64,000 nt of DNA, from the NCBI GenBank assembly GCA_002428265.1, contig DIUR01000001.1, positions 124,001 through 188,000 on the forward strand, written 5' to 3'. Every line of letters starts with the position of its first letter. Position 1 is the stretch's first letter. The DNA is from Bacteriovoracaceae bacterium UBA6153. GTDB lineage: Bacteria; Bdellovibrionota; Bacteriovoracia; Bacteriovoracales; Bacteriovoracaceae. A program made the position numbers and the translations under genes. The notes under the pieces were generated by a model that saw nothing but the letters and a program-made list of their open reading frames with translations, was not told where the DNA came from and made no database searches. This document shows, piece by piece, positions 42,850-51,520 of the stretch.

Positions 42850-43836
42850 CTATCCTTTGATTGTTGTAATCTGTTCTTTTGTTAAACGAGGTCCAAAGTA
42901 AGTGACTAAAGTTGTAGATGATTTACATCCAAGAGTCGCAGCTTCTTCAAAGCTCATTCCGTTATTAATTCCATATAAAAAAGCACCGGCAAACAAATCA
43001 CCTGCACCATTTGTATCAACTGCTTTTACTTGGGGAGCTGCGACTCTAAACTCTTTTGTTCCATCAAAAATTAATGCGCCTCTTGGGCCAAGTGTAATGG
43101 CAAATGTTTTAGCGATTTTTTTAAGTGCTGCCACGGCTTCGTTAAGGTCATTTGATTTTGTATAAGCGAAAGCCTCTGCTTCATTACAAAAAAGTAAATC
43201 AACTCCATCGCCAATCATCTCTTTTAGTCCATCACCAAAAAAGTTAACCATATTCACATCTGAAAACGTAAGAGCTGTCTTCACATTGTGAGTCTCGGCA
43301 ATCTTGCGGGCCTTAACACTCGCTTCTTTTCCAGTCGGGCTTGCTACCAGGTAGCCTTCGATGTAGAGGTAATTTGAATTTTTGATATGCTCTTCAATTA
43401 ACTCTTTCGTAGAAAAATTGGCAGTGATTCCTAGGAAAGTATTCATTGTTCTATCTGCATCAGGAGTGATCAAAACGATACATTTCCCTGTTATGCCAGA
43501 CTCAAGAGAGCTTGTTGAAAGATTTGTTTCAACTCCATTATCCATTAAATCTTTAAAGTAAAAATCCCCAGTTTCATCACTGGCAACTTTACAAGAGTAA
43601 AAACTTTTTCCACCGAATTGAGAGATGGCAATCATGGTATTGGCAGCAGAGCCCCCACATGAGCGTTTATGCGCAATGCCTGTAAGAGTGTTTACGATTT
43701 CTGTTTGGCGGTTTTCATCCACAAGAGTCATTAACCCTTTTTCAATTGAAGCTGATTTTAAAAAGTCAGTGGTCACTTCAAATTCCATATCAACCAGAGC
43801 ATTTCCAATTCCGTAAACGTCAAATTTCTTTGCCAT
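42850..43836 (-). CDS. PfkB-family carbohydrate/nucleoside kinase
   Basis: A 328-residue ribokinase-fold kinase. The N-terminal glycine signature is VYGIGNALVDMEFEV, the family box CGGSAANTMIAISQFGG is near 66, and the C-terminal signature DTNGAGDLFAGAFLYG with the catalytic Asp is near 272. The N-terminal GNALVD and SGGSAANT style is typical of adenosine-kinase-like or cyanobacterial/plant fructokinase-like members; the substrate is not settled. I start at MAKKF (ATG 43836) since the longer frame upstream has an unusual sequence. It precedes asnS in one transcript. Confidence 0.82.
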   Translation of the reverse strand: MAKKFDVYGIGNALVDMEFEVTTDFLKSASIEKGLMTLVDENRQTEIVNTLTGIAHKRSCGGSAANTMIAISQFGGKSFYSCKVASDETGDFYFKDLMDNGVETNLSTSSLESGITGKCIVLITPDADRTMNTFLGITANFSTKELIEEHIKNSNYLYIEGYLVASPTGKEASVKARKIAETHNVKTALTFSDVNMVNFFGDGLKEMIGDGVDLLFCNEAEAFAYTKSNDLNEAVAALKKIAKTFAITLGPRGALIFDGTKEFRVAAPQVKAVDTNGAGDLFAGAFLYGINNGMSFEEAATLGCKSSTTLVTYFGPRLTKEQITTIKG

Positions 43837-43875
43837 AATACCGTTAATCCTTTTAATATAAATCAATTTTGAGAT

Positions 43876-43902
43876 TAAAATAGTTTAATGAAAAAGCGTT
43901 AA
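43876..43902 (+). promoter_or_regulatory. -10 element and a MKKR-stop upstream ORF before yciH
   Basis: TAAAAT (43876-43881) lies six bases before an ATG (43888) that opens a Met-Lys-Lys-Arg-stop reading frame; its TAA (43900-43902) is two bases before the yciH ATG, in another frame. yciH itself has no Shine-Dalgarno site, so its ribosomes may come from this mini-ORF. Confidence 0.4.
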
Positions 43903-43904
43903 AA

Positions 43905-44294
43905 ATGAAACAAAATAAACCCAATAACGAGACCCGATTAGTATACTCAAGCGATGGGTCTCACCTTAAGATTTGCAAAAAATGTAAAGAAGATCCATGT
44001 GAGTGCACTGACTCACCTGCTCATGTCGTCGTCATCGAGCCGGCAAAGGTCACTTTAAAAATAAAACTTGAAAAAAATCAGCGTGGAGGCAAGCTAGTCA
44101 CTGTGCTCCACGACTTTCCATTCAACCCGGTCTTTTTCGAAGACCTTGCTAAAAAATTAAAAAATCACTGTGGCACTGGTGGAACTTACAAAAAAGAAAC
44201 TAAACCTCAAATCGAACTTCAAGGCGATCAAAGAGAAAAAGTTGAGGCGTTCTTAGCAAAACTGGGTTTCAAAACTAAGAGATCGGGCGGCTAA
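43905..44294 (+). CDS. yciH: SUI1/eIF1-family translation factor (YciH)
   Basis: A 129-residue protein. After RLVYSSDGSHL it has a cysteine cluster, CKKCKEDPCEC (CxxC-x5-CxC), suited to a zinc or metal site, then the SUI1 fold from about 48 to 126: KLEKNQRGGKLVTVLHDFPF, KNHCGTGGTYKK, IELQGDQREKVEAFL and GFKTKRSGG. Bacterial YciH is related to eIF1 and has been linked to start-codon discrimination. It has no Shine-Dalgarno site and is preceded by a tiny upstream ORF. Its last four bases overlap the 3' end of rsmJ on the other strand. Confidence 0.9.
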   Translation: MKQNKPNNETRLVYSSDGSHLKICKKCKEDPCECTDSPAHVVVIEPAKVTLKIKLEKNQRGGKLVTVLHDFPFNPVFFEDLAKKLKNHCGTGGTYKKETKPQIELQGDQREKVEAFLAKLGFKTKRSGG

Positions 44295-45031
44295 AAGATT
44301 TTATACATATCGTATCTTGTACTTTTTCCTGTATAACTTACCGTTGGATTGGCCTTTATAGGATCGGCTTCAAGAGGTCTTTTTACTACGACTCGTTCAG
44401 TGGCCTTGGTCATCGCCCATTCTAAAAATTCCAAACTATCGGGATCACTTCCCACCATTTCTTTAAAGATTCGCATCTCTTTTCTAGCGAGTGCGGATTT
44501 TTTTTTCGTAGGATACATAGGATCATAATAAATAACTTCTGGACGAGAGCTCGAGTCGCCAATGAGTCTTGCATCTCCGTAAACTAAATTAAAATTAACG
44601 GGAAATCTTCGCAAGGCGTCTTTTAATAATAAAAAAACGGCCGGGCTTCGCTCAAAACTCGTGAGGGTCGCGCCAAAATGATGAATCAATAAAGAGTCTT
44701 TACCTGTGCCACAAGTGGCATCCCAAATAATTCTTTTAGTTTCACCCTTTATGGCCAGGGCCTTTGCTAATGGCTCTTTGGAAAGTGCGTAGTTTTGTCT
44801 TTGGTGATAGCGCAATATTTCTTCGAAATTAAAACTCATCTCACCCAATTCATTCGAATGAAAATATAAAACGTTATCTCTGAAATACAAATAGTCGCAC
44901 AAATCGCACAACTTACGCTCTGACTCAACAATCAATGAAAAATGATTTTTATCATTAACGGCATCTTGTATAAACGATGGCCAAGAGTCCTTGCCCTCAT
45001 CACTCATTTTTATCTTTATCAAATCATTCAT
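44291..45031 (-). CDS. rsmJ: 16S rRNA (guanine-1516-N2)-methyltransferase
   Basis: A 246-residue SAM-dependent methyltransferase. The SAM site is WDATCGTGKDSL near 105, followed by YGDARL and the DPMYPTKKKSALARKEMR box near 175-192, then VGSDPD and RVVVKRP, which is the RsmJ pattern. It methylates G1516 of 16S rRNA. The ATG at 45031 has no Shine-Dalgarno site; a perfect TATAAT ends eight bases upstream, so the mRNA should be almost leaderless. Convergent with yciH, divergent from the glycine dehydrogenase gene. Confidence 0.88.
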   Translation of the reverse strand: MNDLIKIKMSDEGKDSWPSFIQDAVNDKNHFSLIVESERKLCDLCDYLYFRDNVLYFHSNELGEMSFNFEEILRYHQRQNYALSKEPLAKALAIKGETKRIIWDATCGTGKDSLLIHHFGATLTSFERSPAVFLLLKDALRRFPVNFNLVYGDARLIGDSSSRPEVIYYDPMYPTKKKSALARKEMRIFKEMVGSDPDSLEFLEWAMTKATERVVVKRPLEADPIKANPTVSYTGKSTRYDMYKIF

Positions 45032-45039
45032 TATTGGCT

Positions 45040-45045
45040 ATTATA
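45040..45045 (-). promoter_or_regulatory. Overlapping divergent -10 elements for rsmJ and gcvP
   Basis: The nonamer CTATTATAG reads TATAAT on the minus strand (eight bases from the rsmJ ATG) and TATTAT on the plus strand, about 50 bases before the gcvP ATG. Both cannot be bound by RNA polymerase at once. Confidence 0.4.
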
Positions 45046-45095
45046 GGCGCACATTTATACTTTTAAAAGGATCAAAATCCGAAGGAAACACACAG

Positions 45096-48000
45096 ATGAC
45101 CGCTCAGTTTACTAATTTTAAAAAACTTCCATACGATCCAACAACACTTCCGCGTGAGTTGACTCCATTTTATATTTCTTCAACAAAAGAAGAACAAGCT
45201 GAGATGTTAAAAGCGCTTGGTGCAAAAGAATTAAAGGACCTCTTCAATCACATTCCAGACAATGTGAAATTTGATAGTGCTCCGACTGTCACAGAGGCAC
45301 TTCCCTACAATGATCTTATTGCTCACATGGAAGGCATTGCTGCTAAAAATAATTTGAAGACATGTTTCATCGGAGACGGTTTAAAAAATTATAAAGTCCA
45401 AGATATTGTCCCTTACGTTTGTGACTTAAGAGGTTTAACGACTGCTTATACTCCTTACCAGCCAGAGAGATCTCAGGGAACTCTTCAAACACTTTGGATC
45501 TACTCTTCAGCTCTATCGATGCTGACAGGATTTGAAGCGATGAATGCTTCTTTCTACGATAGATCAACAGCTCTTTATGAAGCGATTCAAACTGCTAACA
45601 GACTAGTAAAAAATGCCAATACTGCCCTTGTGTGCAGTTCAATTTTTCCAGGCGATATCGAAGTTCTTATCACTCAGGCAAAAGAGACAGATACAAAAAT
45701 TGTCTTAATTCCTACTGACAAAGAAACAGGAATTACCAACGTCGACACTGTTCATAAAATGGCAACAGAGTTAGGAAGTGCCTTAAGCTGTATCGTTTTT
45801 CCTCAGGTCAACAACTTCGGTAACCTTGAAGATGTTCACGGCTTAACTGATTTATGTTCACAACTTCAAATTCAATCGATCGCTCTATTTGATCCAATGT
45901 TACTTGCAACAGATGCTCTTCTTCAACCTAGTGAGTTCGGTACTCAGAAACAAGGTGCCAACATGATCGTTGGTGAAGGACAACACCTTGCTTTAGGCCC
46001 AAATTTCGGAGGCCCTGGTTTAGGTATTTTTGGAATCAGATATAATGACAGCAACAAAAACGACATCAGACAAACTGCAGGTCGCTTTGTTGGACGAGCT
46101 AAAGACTTAAACGGAAAAGAGGCCCTATGTATGGTGCTTTCTACGAGAGAGCAGCATATTCGTCGCGAGAAAGCGACTTCAAACATTTGTTCGAACCAGT
46201 CGTTTGTTGCATCAGCTGCTGGAGCATCAATACTTAATCGTGGTGAATCAGGATTAACTGAATCAGCTCTATTAGGTCGCGACTATGCAATGCAAATGGC
46301 ACAGGTTCTTACTCAGTATAAGGGAGTTAATTTAGCTTTCCCTTCAACGCCATTTTATAACGAGTTCACGCTTGAACTTCCAGTAAGTGTTTCTGAGCTT
46401 CAGAAAAAAGCAAGTGCCGCTAATATTCAACTTGGTGTTGATGTCTCAAAAAGATTAAATGATGGAAGAAATCTTCTTCTTCTTTCTTTCTTTGATATTC
46501 ACACAGATGAAGACCTGGAAAAATTAGAAACATTTTTTACAGCTAACTTTGAAGCTCTAGAAAATGACGAGTTCCTTCCAGAAATTCCGGAAAACTTCTT
46601 ACGTACAACGCCAGTGGGTCTTCCTGATTTAGAGCTAGAAGAAATTAAAGCGTTCTACAAAAAACTAGCTGACTTAAACGTTAGCCCTGATGACAACATC
46701 TACCCCCTTGGGTCATGTACAATGAAGTACAACCCATACATCAACGACTGGGCAGCTTCATTAAAAGGATTCACGGATGTGCATCCACAAGCTCCTATCG
46801 AAGACGTTCAAGGCTGTCTTGAAATCCTTTATGGAATCCAGGAACAGTTTAAATCAATCACTGGTCTTCCTGCTGTTACAACTCAGCCCGTGGCCGGTGC
46901 ACAAGGTGAACTAGTCGGATTAAAATTATTCCAGGCCTACCATAGAAACAATGGTGAAGCAGAAACAAGAAATGTCATTCTTATCCCAAGATCTGCTCAC
47001 GGAACAAATCCTGCGACAGCGACAATGGCAGGATTTGAAACAAAAGTTCTGGACGGAGTTCAATACGGAATCGTCATCATTGAAGCGGACGGCACAGGAC
47101 ACATTAGCCTTGAGCAACTAAAAACTGAAATCACAAAATATAACACTCGCATCGCGGGTGTAATGGTGACGAATCCAAACACGTCAGGACTTTTTGAAAA
47201 ATCATTTAAAGAAATGGCAGATCTGATTCACGGAGTTGGCGGTCTCGTGTATATGGATGGCGCCAACATGAACGCGATTGCCGGATGGATTGATCTTAAT
47301 AAAATGGGTGTCGATGCCGTTCACAACAACCTTCATAAAACATGGACAATCCCTCACGGCGGCGGGGGCCCTGGAGACGGAATCGTTGCAGTCTCTCACA
47401 GACTGGTTGACTACCTTCCAGGTATTCAAGTGGAAAAAATTGGATCTGCTTACACTGTGGTTAAAGCTCCAAAGTCTATCGGATCATTCCACAGACACGT
47501 TGGGAACTTTGCTCACAAAGTTCGCGCCTACACTTACATCAAAGCTCTTGGAGGCCAAGGTGTTCGTGAGATGTCTGGAGTTGCCGTATTAGCAGCAAGA
47601 TACTTATATGAAAAATTAAAACCTCTGTACCCATCTCTTCCTGAAAACTGTGACAATGAAACTCGTATGCATGAGTTTATTATTACAATTTCAAAAGAGA
47701 CGTTTGATAGAATTAATTCTGGTGGAACTCCAAAAGCTCAAGCGATGGCAAAAATTGGAAAACTATTCTTGGATTTCGGTCTTCACGCTCCCACTGTTGC
47801 ATTCCCTGAAGTTTACGGTCTGATGATTGAGCCGACTGAGACCTATTCAAAGGCCGAATTAGATAGATTCATTGAAGTAGTAAAGGCCATTAATAATCTT
47901 ATCAATGAAACTCCACACGTTCTAACGACGGCACCTCACTTCACACCAATTAAAAAAGTTGATGAAGTTGATGCCAATAAGAATTTAAATTTCATGGAAG

Positions 48001-48131
48001 ACTTAAAAGCACTTCCTCATCTTCATGAGAACGTGATTGACCCGATTCTACTGTCTAAGATGGATATAAATGAAGTCTGTAAAAAGATTCAGAATGCCCA
48101 TTTAAAGGCCGTGGAATTTTCTCATACTTAA
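45096..48131 (+). CDS. gcvP: Glycine dehydrogenase (decarboxylating): GcvPA-GcvPB fusion
   Basis: A 1011-residue P-protein that decarboxylates glycine in the glycine cleavage system. The ATG at 45096 has GAAGGA nine bases upstream. Residues 1-515 resemble the GcvPA subunit (TAYTPYQPERSQGTLQ, PNFGGPGLGIFGIR, REQHIRREKATSNIC). Residues about 530-1000 resemble GcvPB (YPLGSCTMKYNP, SAHGTNPATATMAGFE) with the PLP lysine in NLHKTWTIPHGGGGPGDG near 765. The C-terminal half follows GcvPB wording (NPNTSGLFE, VRAYTYIKALGGQGVR) rather than the single-chain E. coli form, so this looks like a join of the two-subunit type. gcvT and gcvH are not adjacent. Ends at a strong terminator. Confidence 0.93.
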   Translation: MTAQFTNFKKLPYDPTTLPRELTPFYISSTKEEQAEMLKALGAKELKDLFNHIPDNVKFDSAPTVTEALPYNDLIAHMEGIAAKNNLKTCFIGDGLKNYKVQDIVPYVCDLRGLTTAYTPYQPERSQGTLQTLWIYSSALSMLTGFEAMNASFYDRSTALYEAIQTANRLVKNANTALVCSSIFPGDIEVLITQAKETDTKIVLIPTDKETGITNVDTVHKMATELGSALSCIVFPQVNNFGNLEDVHGLTDLCSQLQIQSIALFDPMLLATDALLQPSEFGTQKQGANMIVGEGQHLALGPNFGGPGLGIFGIRYNDSNKNDIRQTAGRFVGRAKDLNGKEALCMVLSTREQHIRREKATSNICSNQSFVASAAGASILNRGESGLTESALLGRDYAMQMAQVLTQYKGVNLAFPSTPFYNEFTLELPVSVSELQKKASAANIQLGVDVSKRLNDGRNLLLLSFFDIHTDEDLEKLETFFTANFEALENDEFLPEIPENFLRTTPVGLPDLELEEIKAFYKKLADLNVSPDDNIYPLGSCTMKYNPYINDWAASLKGFTDVHPQAPIEDVQGCLEILYGIQEQFKSITGLPAVTTQPVAGAQGELVGLKLFQAYHRNNGEAETRNVILIPRSAHGTNPATATMAGFETKVLDGVQYGIVIIEADGTGHISLEQLKTEITKYNTRIAGVMVTNPNTSGLFEKSFKEMADLIHGVGGLVYMDGANMNAIAGWIDLNKMGVDAVHNNLHKTWTIPHGGGGPGDGIVAVSHRLVDYLPGIQVEKIGSAYTVVKAPKSIGSFHRHVGNFAHKVRAYTYIKALGGQGVREMSGVAVLAARYLYEKLKPLYPSLPENCDNETRMHEFIITISKETFDRINSGGTPKAQAMAKIGKLFLDFGLHAPTVAFPEVYGLMIEPTETYSKAELDRFIEVVKAINNLINETPHVLTTAPHFTPIKKVDEVDANKNLNFMEDLKALPHLHENVIDPILLSKMDINEVCKKIQNAHLKAVEFSHT

Positions 48132-48137
48132 AAATTT

Positions 48138-48166
48138 AAAGGCCGGTTTTTAACCGGCCTTTTTTT
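48138..48166. terminator. Bidirectional terminator between gcvP and nucleotidase gene
   Basis: An 11-bp stem AAAGGCCGGTT / AACCGGCCTTT with a three-base loop and a T-run. Confidence 0.85.
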
Positions 48167-48167
48167 A

Positions 48168-49721
48168 TTATTCTTGTTCAGGATAAAAAAACGTTCTATT
48201 TTTCTCAGAGATATTAGCAGATCTTAACTGATTGCCATCATTAATAACTTTTTCCTGAAGTGTCTGCCAGATTCTGTATTCAGTCTTAACCGGGTTCTTT
48301 AACAGAAGCTGAGTCTTAGGGCTAATTTCAACAGCTCCTCTAATAATTCCTTCTGTGAAGGCCACAGTATAATCCTTAAAAGGATTAATTTTTTTCCCAT
48401 TGATATAGGCCTTACCAATTTTTAATCCAAAAGGAGTTTTGTGAATTTTCATTTCAATTCCAGAGTAGGCCAGAGGCTCTCCGAAAGTTGCCAGTGTTTC
48501 AAATACTAGCTTAATCCATATTCCTTTAATTTTTGCAGTGTAAATAGACCATCCTTCAACTTCGTGAAGATCAAACACTCTTGGAATAGAGTTCAAAATT
48601 GATTTTCTCGTGATGATTCCTACTGGATAATTTTCCCCGTTCATTGGAGGAGCATGAATTGCAATATCAGTTCCTGCTTTTTCTTTTAGTGCATCAGAAA
48701 TAAAATAGGCCCATTTTCTTGAACCTGAGTGATCATCTGCTTTTAAATCAGAAAATCCAATTTCTTCCTGAAGCCAGTCTTCACCGTAAGTTTCATTCAA
48801 CGAGTGATCTGCACTTGCAACAAGGTTTTTAACTTTGTTATCGACAACTTCATTTGTTACTGGAATTAATTCATAAGACACAACTTTTAACGGCTGCCCT
48901 TTTACCATATCAACGACGATTTTTCCCAGGTATTCCGTGTGCTGTCCGGCCTGAACGATGGGAACCATTTTATGGTCTTTATTTTTTTCATAAATGGCCT
49001 CTTCTAAAACTGTATGCGAGTGGCCACCAACAATAAGATCGATTTTAGAAGTTTTACGAGCTAGTTTTTTATCTTTTCCAACTCCCAAGTGAGTTAGAGC
49101 GATGATGTAGTCATTATTTCTCTCTTTTAGAATATCTTCATAAGCTTGTGCTGATTTATAAGGATCAGTGATTTGAGAGTCTTCAAGTCTCCAGCTATAA
49201 TAAAATTCATTAGTCGTTAAACCAAGAACCGCCACCTTAAATCCATCAACTTCAATTTCTTTATAAGGCTTAATTTTATCTCTGATATTCTGAAATTTTG
49301 GACTTACCCAAATATTGGCCGCTAAGAATGAAAAATTTAAATTAATATTTCCAAGCATCTTATCGAGTTCTTCTGCACCCATCAGATAGTCGTGATTTCC
49401 TAATGCAACCATCTGGTAACCGACACTGTTGTGTACTTCAAAACTCTTCATTCCCTGATCGGCCATGTAATAAAGATTCCCTTCTAGGAAATCTCCCGCA
49501 TCCATAACGATAGATTTTACTCCATCTTTGGCGGCCAGATTTTTATGATAAACGATTAGACTCTTCAGTCTTGCCGAGCCTCCCACATTTGATTTATGGG
49601 TAGCACCGTCTAAAAATGAGTGCGTATCATTGGTGTGCAGGATTTGAACTAGCTTTGCTTGGGCAACCGTACATGTCAGACCTAGAGCTAAAGCAGCACT
49701 GAAGAGTTTTGCTTTCATCAT
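48168..49721 (-). CDS. Secreted 5'-nucleotidase/UshA-like metallophosphatase
   Basis: A 517-residue exported enzyme with a signal peptide (about 1-22, VAQA). The metallophosphatase domain shows all ligand blocks: HTNDTHS, DAGDFLEG, GNHDYLMG, THLG and GGHSHTVLEE. The C-terminal 5'-nucleotidase substrate domain follows (SDALKEKAGTDIAIHAPP in place of the usual NGG..R, then FGEPLAYSGIEM and TVAFTEGI). It would release phosphate and nucleosides from nucleotides in the periplasm, useful for salvaging prey nucleotides (inferred). Start at ATG 49721, or the adjacent ATG at 49718, after AGGTGG; an upstream GTG is less likely. Confidence 0.87.
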   Translation of the reverse strand: MMKAKLFSAALALGLTCTVAQAKLVQILHTNDTHSFLDGATHKSNVGGSARLKSLIVYHKNLAAKDGVKSIVMDAGDFLEGNLYYMADQGMKSFEVHNSVGYQMVALGNHDYLMGAEELDKMLGNINLNFSFLAANIWVSPKFQNIRDKIKPYKEIEVDGFKVAVLGLTTNEFYYSWRLEDSQITDPYKSAQAYEDILKERNNDYIIALTHLGVGKDKKLARKTSKIDLIVGGHSHTVLEEAIYEKNKDHKMVPIVQAGQHTEYLGKIVVDMVKGQPLKVVSYELIPVTNEVVDNKVKNLVASADHSLNETYGEDWLQEEIGFSDLKADDHSGSRKWAYFISDALKEKAGTDIAIHAPPMNGENYPVGIITRKSILNSIPRVFDLHEVEGWSIYTAKIKGIWIKLVFETLATFGEPLAYSGIEMKIHKTPFGLKIGKAYINGKKINPFKDYTVAFTEGIIRGAVEISPKTQLLLKNPVKTEYRIWQTLQEKVINDGNQLRSANISEKNRTFFYPEQE

Positions 49722-49909
49722 AATTACCACCTAAGGTTAATTTGTTGTTATGCCTGACTGTTCGGATTTATAGGGACTTGTTAAAGCTTTTTTCGTTTGG
49801 CCCCTTCCCGAGTAAAATGAACCGGAAATATATGCTGACGTATTGGGCAAAAATGTTGTAAATATGCACTACTTAGCCATTTTTTGGCACACATATCAGG
49901 ACTGACTTC

Positions 49910-51520
49910 ATGCTTTCATCAATGAACACAGCATCGCGCTGCACATTCGCAATTATTTCCCATCCGGATGCCGGGAAGACGACTATGACAGAAAAACTTT
50001 TATGGTTTGGACAAGTCATTCGTGAAACAGGAAAAGTAAAAGCAAAAGACGGCAACTATGCAAAGTCTGACTGGATGGAAATTGAAAAAGAGCGTGGGAT
50101 TTCGATTTCATCTTCTGTGATGAGTTTTCCCTATAACGATCGCGCCATGCACTTACTAGATACTCCAGGTCACAAAGACTTTTCGGAAGATACTTATAGA
50201 ACTCTTACTGCAGTTGAATCCGTTCTTATGATGATCGACTCAGCAAAAGGGGTTGAGGCACAGACGATTAAACTTATGGAAGTTTGTCGTATGAGAGATA
50301 CTCCTATCGTTACTTTTATGAACAAGTACGATAGAGAAGCGATGGACCCGTTTGCTCTCATTGAAAACGTTGAGAAAATTTTAAATATTCAATGTGTTCC
50401 TATGACATGGCCAATTGGTTCAGGTGTGGACTTCAAAGGTGTCTACGATCTTCGAACAAAACAGATCATGAGTTTTAAAAATGCTAAAGACCCTTTTAAT
50501 CCAATTATCATCGATGCTGCTGACCTCGACTCTCCAGAGGTTCTGGCCTTCGTAGGAGCTCCGCTTCTGGCCACTCTTAAAGATGAACTTGAACTGGTGG
50601 GAACACTGATTGGAGATTTTTCTACAGAAGAGTTCCTTCATGGCATTCAGTCGCCGGTCTTTTTTGGATCAGCACTAAATAACTTCGGAGTTAAAGAAAC
50701 TCTCGATATGATATCTTCAAGCTCACCAGGGCCACGCTCTCGTGAAGTTAAACTTGCTCCTTTTGAATCTGATTCAAAAGTCACGACTATTGATCCGGTA
50801 GAAACAAAAGAGTTCACAGGATTTATTTTCAAGATTCAAGCAAACATGGATAAAAAGCACCGCGACCGCATTGCTTTTTTAAGAGTGTGTTCTGGAAAAT
50901 TTAACCGCAACCAAAAAATTTATCACGTTCGCTCTGATAAAGAGATGAAGATCGCTACTCCTTTAATGTTTCAAGCTCAAGACAGAGAGATCACCGAAGA
51001 GGCATACCCAGGAGACATCATCGGTCTTCACGACAACGGAAAATTCCAGATTGGTGACACCTTCACAGAAGGCTCAAAATACATGTTCACTGGGATTCCA
51101 AACTTTGCTCCAGAAATTTTTAATAAAGTTATTTTAAAAGACCCGATGAAAGGCAAACAGCTCGAAAAGGGTCTTCAGCAACTCTCTGAAGAAGGAACTG
51201 TGCAGCTCTTTAAGCGTCACTCTACAGGTGAGATGATCTTAGGTGCCGTTGGGGCCCTACAGTTTGAAGTTGTTAAGTACCGCTTAGAAGACGAATACAA
51301 TGTTAATGCCGCTTACGAAGGCTATAACTTTGTAGGTATCAGATGGCTTAAGTTTGAAAATGATAAAGATGAAGGGGCCTTCATGGCAACTAACAGCTCT
51401 AACATTGCTTATGACCACAAGAAGAGACTTTGTTTTTCAGTCAGAAGCGAATGGGACTTAAAACTTGTTATGGAAAAAAACCCACGCGTCCAATTCTTTA
51501 AAAACTCGGATTACAGATAA
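49910..51520 (+). CDS. prfC: Peptide chain release factor 3
   Basis: A 536-residue translational GTPase that recycles release factors 1 and 2. G1 is ISHPDAGKTTMTEKLL (near 20), the RF3-specific GKVKAKDG...SDWMEIEKERGISI follows, G3 is DTPGHKDF and G4 is NKYD. The C-terminal FEVVKYRLEDEYNV is also RF3-like. SD AGGA is eight bases upstream. Its stop overlaps the next start (TAATG), so prfC, the rRNA methyltransferase and the helicase form one translationally coupled operon. Confidence 0.96.
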   Translation: MLSSMNTASRCTFAIISHPDAGKTTMTEKLLWFGQVIRETGKVKAKDGNYAKSDWMEIEKERGISISSSVMSFPYNDRAMHLLDTPGHKDFSEDTYRTLTAVESVLMMIDSAKGVEAQTIKLMEVCRMRDTPIVTFMNKYDREAMDPFALIENVEKILNIQCVPMTWPIGSGVDFKGVYDLRTKQIMSFKNAKDPFNPIIIDAADLDSPEVLAFVGAPLLATLKDELELVGTLIGDFSTEEFLHGIQSPVFFGSALNNFGVKETLDMISSSSPGPRSREVKLAPFESDSKVTTIDPVETKEFTGFIFKIQANMDKKHRDRIAFLRVCSGKFNRNQKIYHVRSDKEMKIATPLMFQAQDREITEEAYPGDIIGLHDNGKFQIGDTFTEGSKYMFTGIPNFAPEIFNKVILKDPMKGKQLEKGLQQLSEEGTVQLFKRHSTGEMILGAVGALQFEVVKYRLEDEYNVNAAYEGYNFVGIRWLKFENDKDEGAFMATNSSNIAYDHKKRLCFSVRSEWDLKLVMEKNPRVQFFKNSDYR

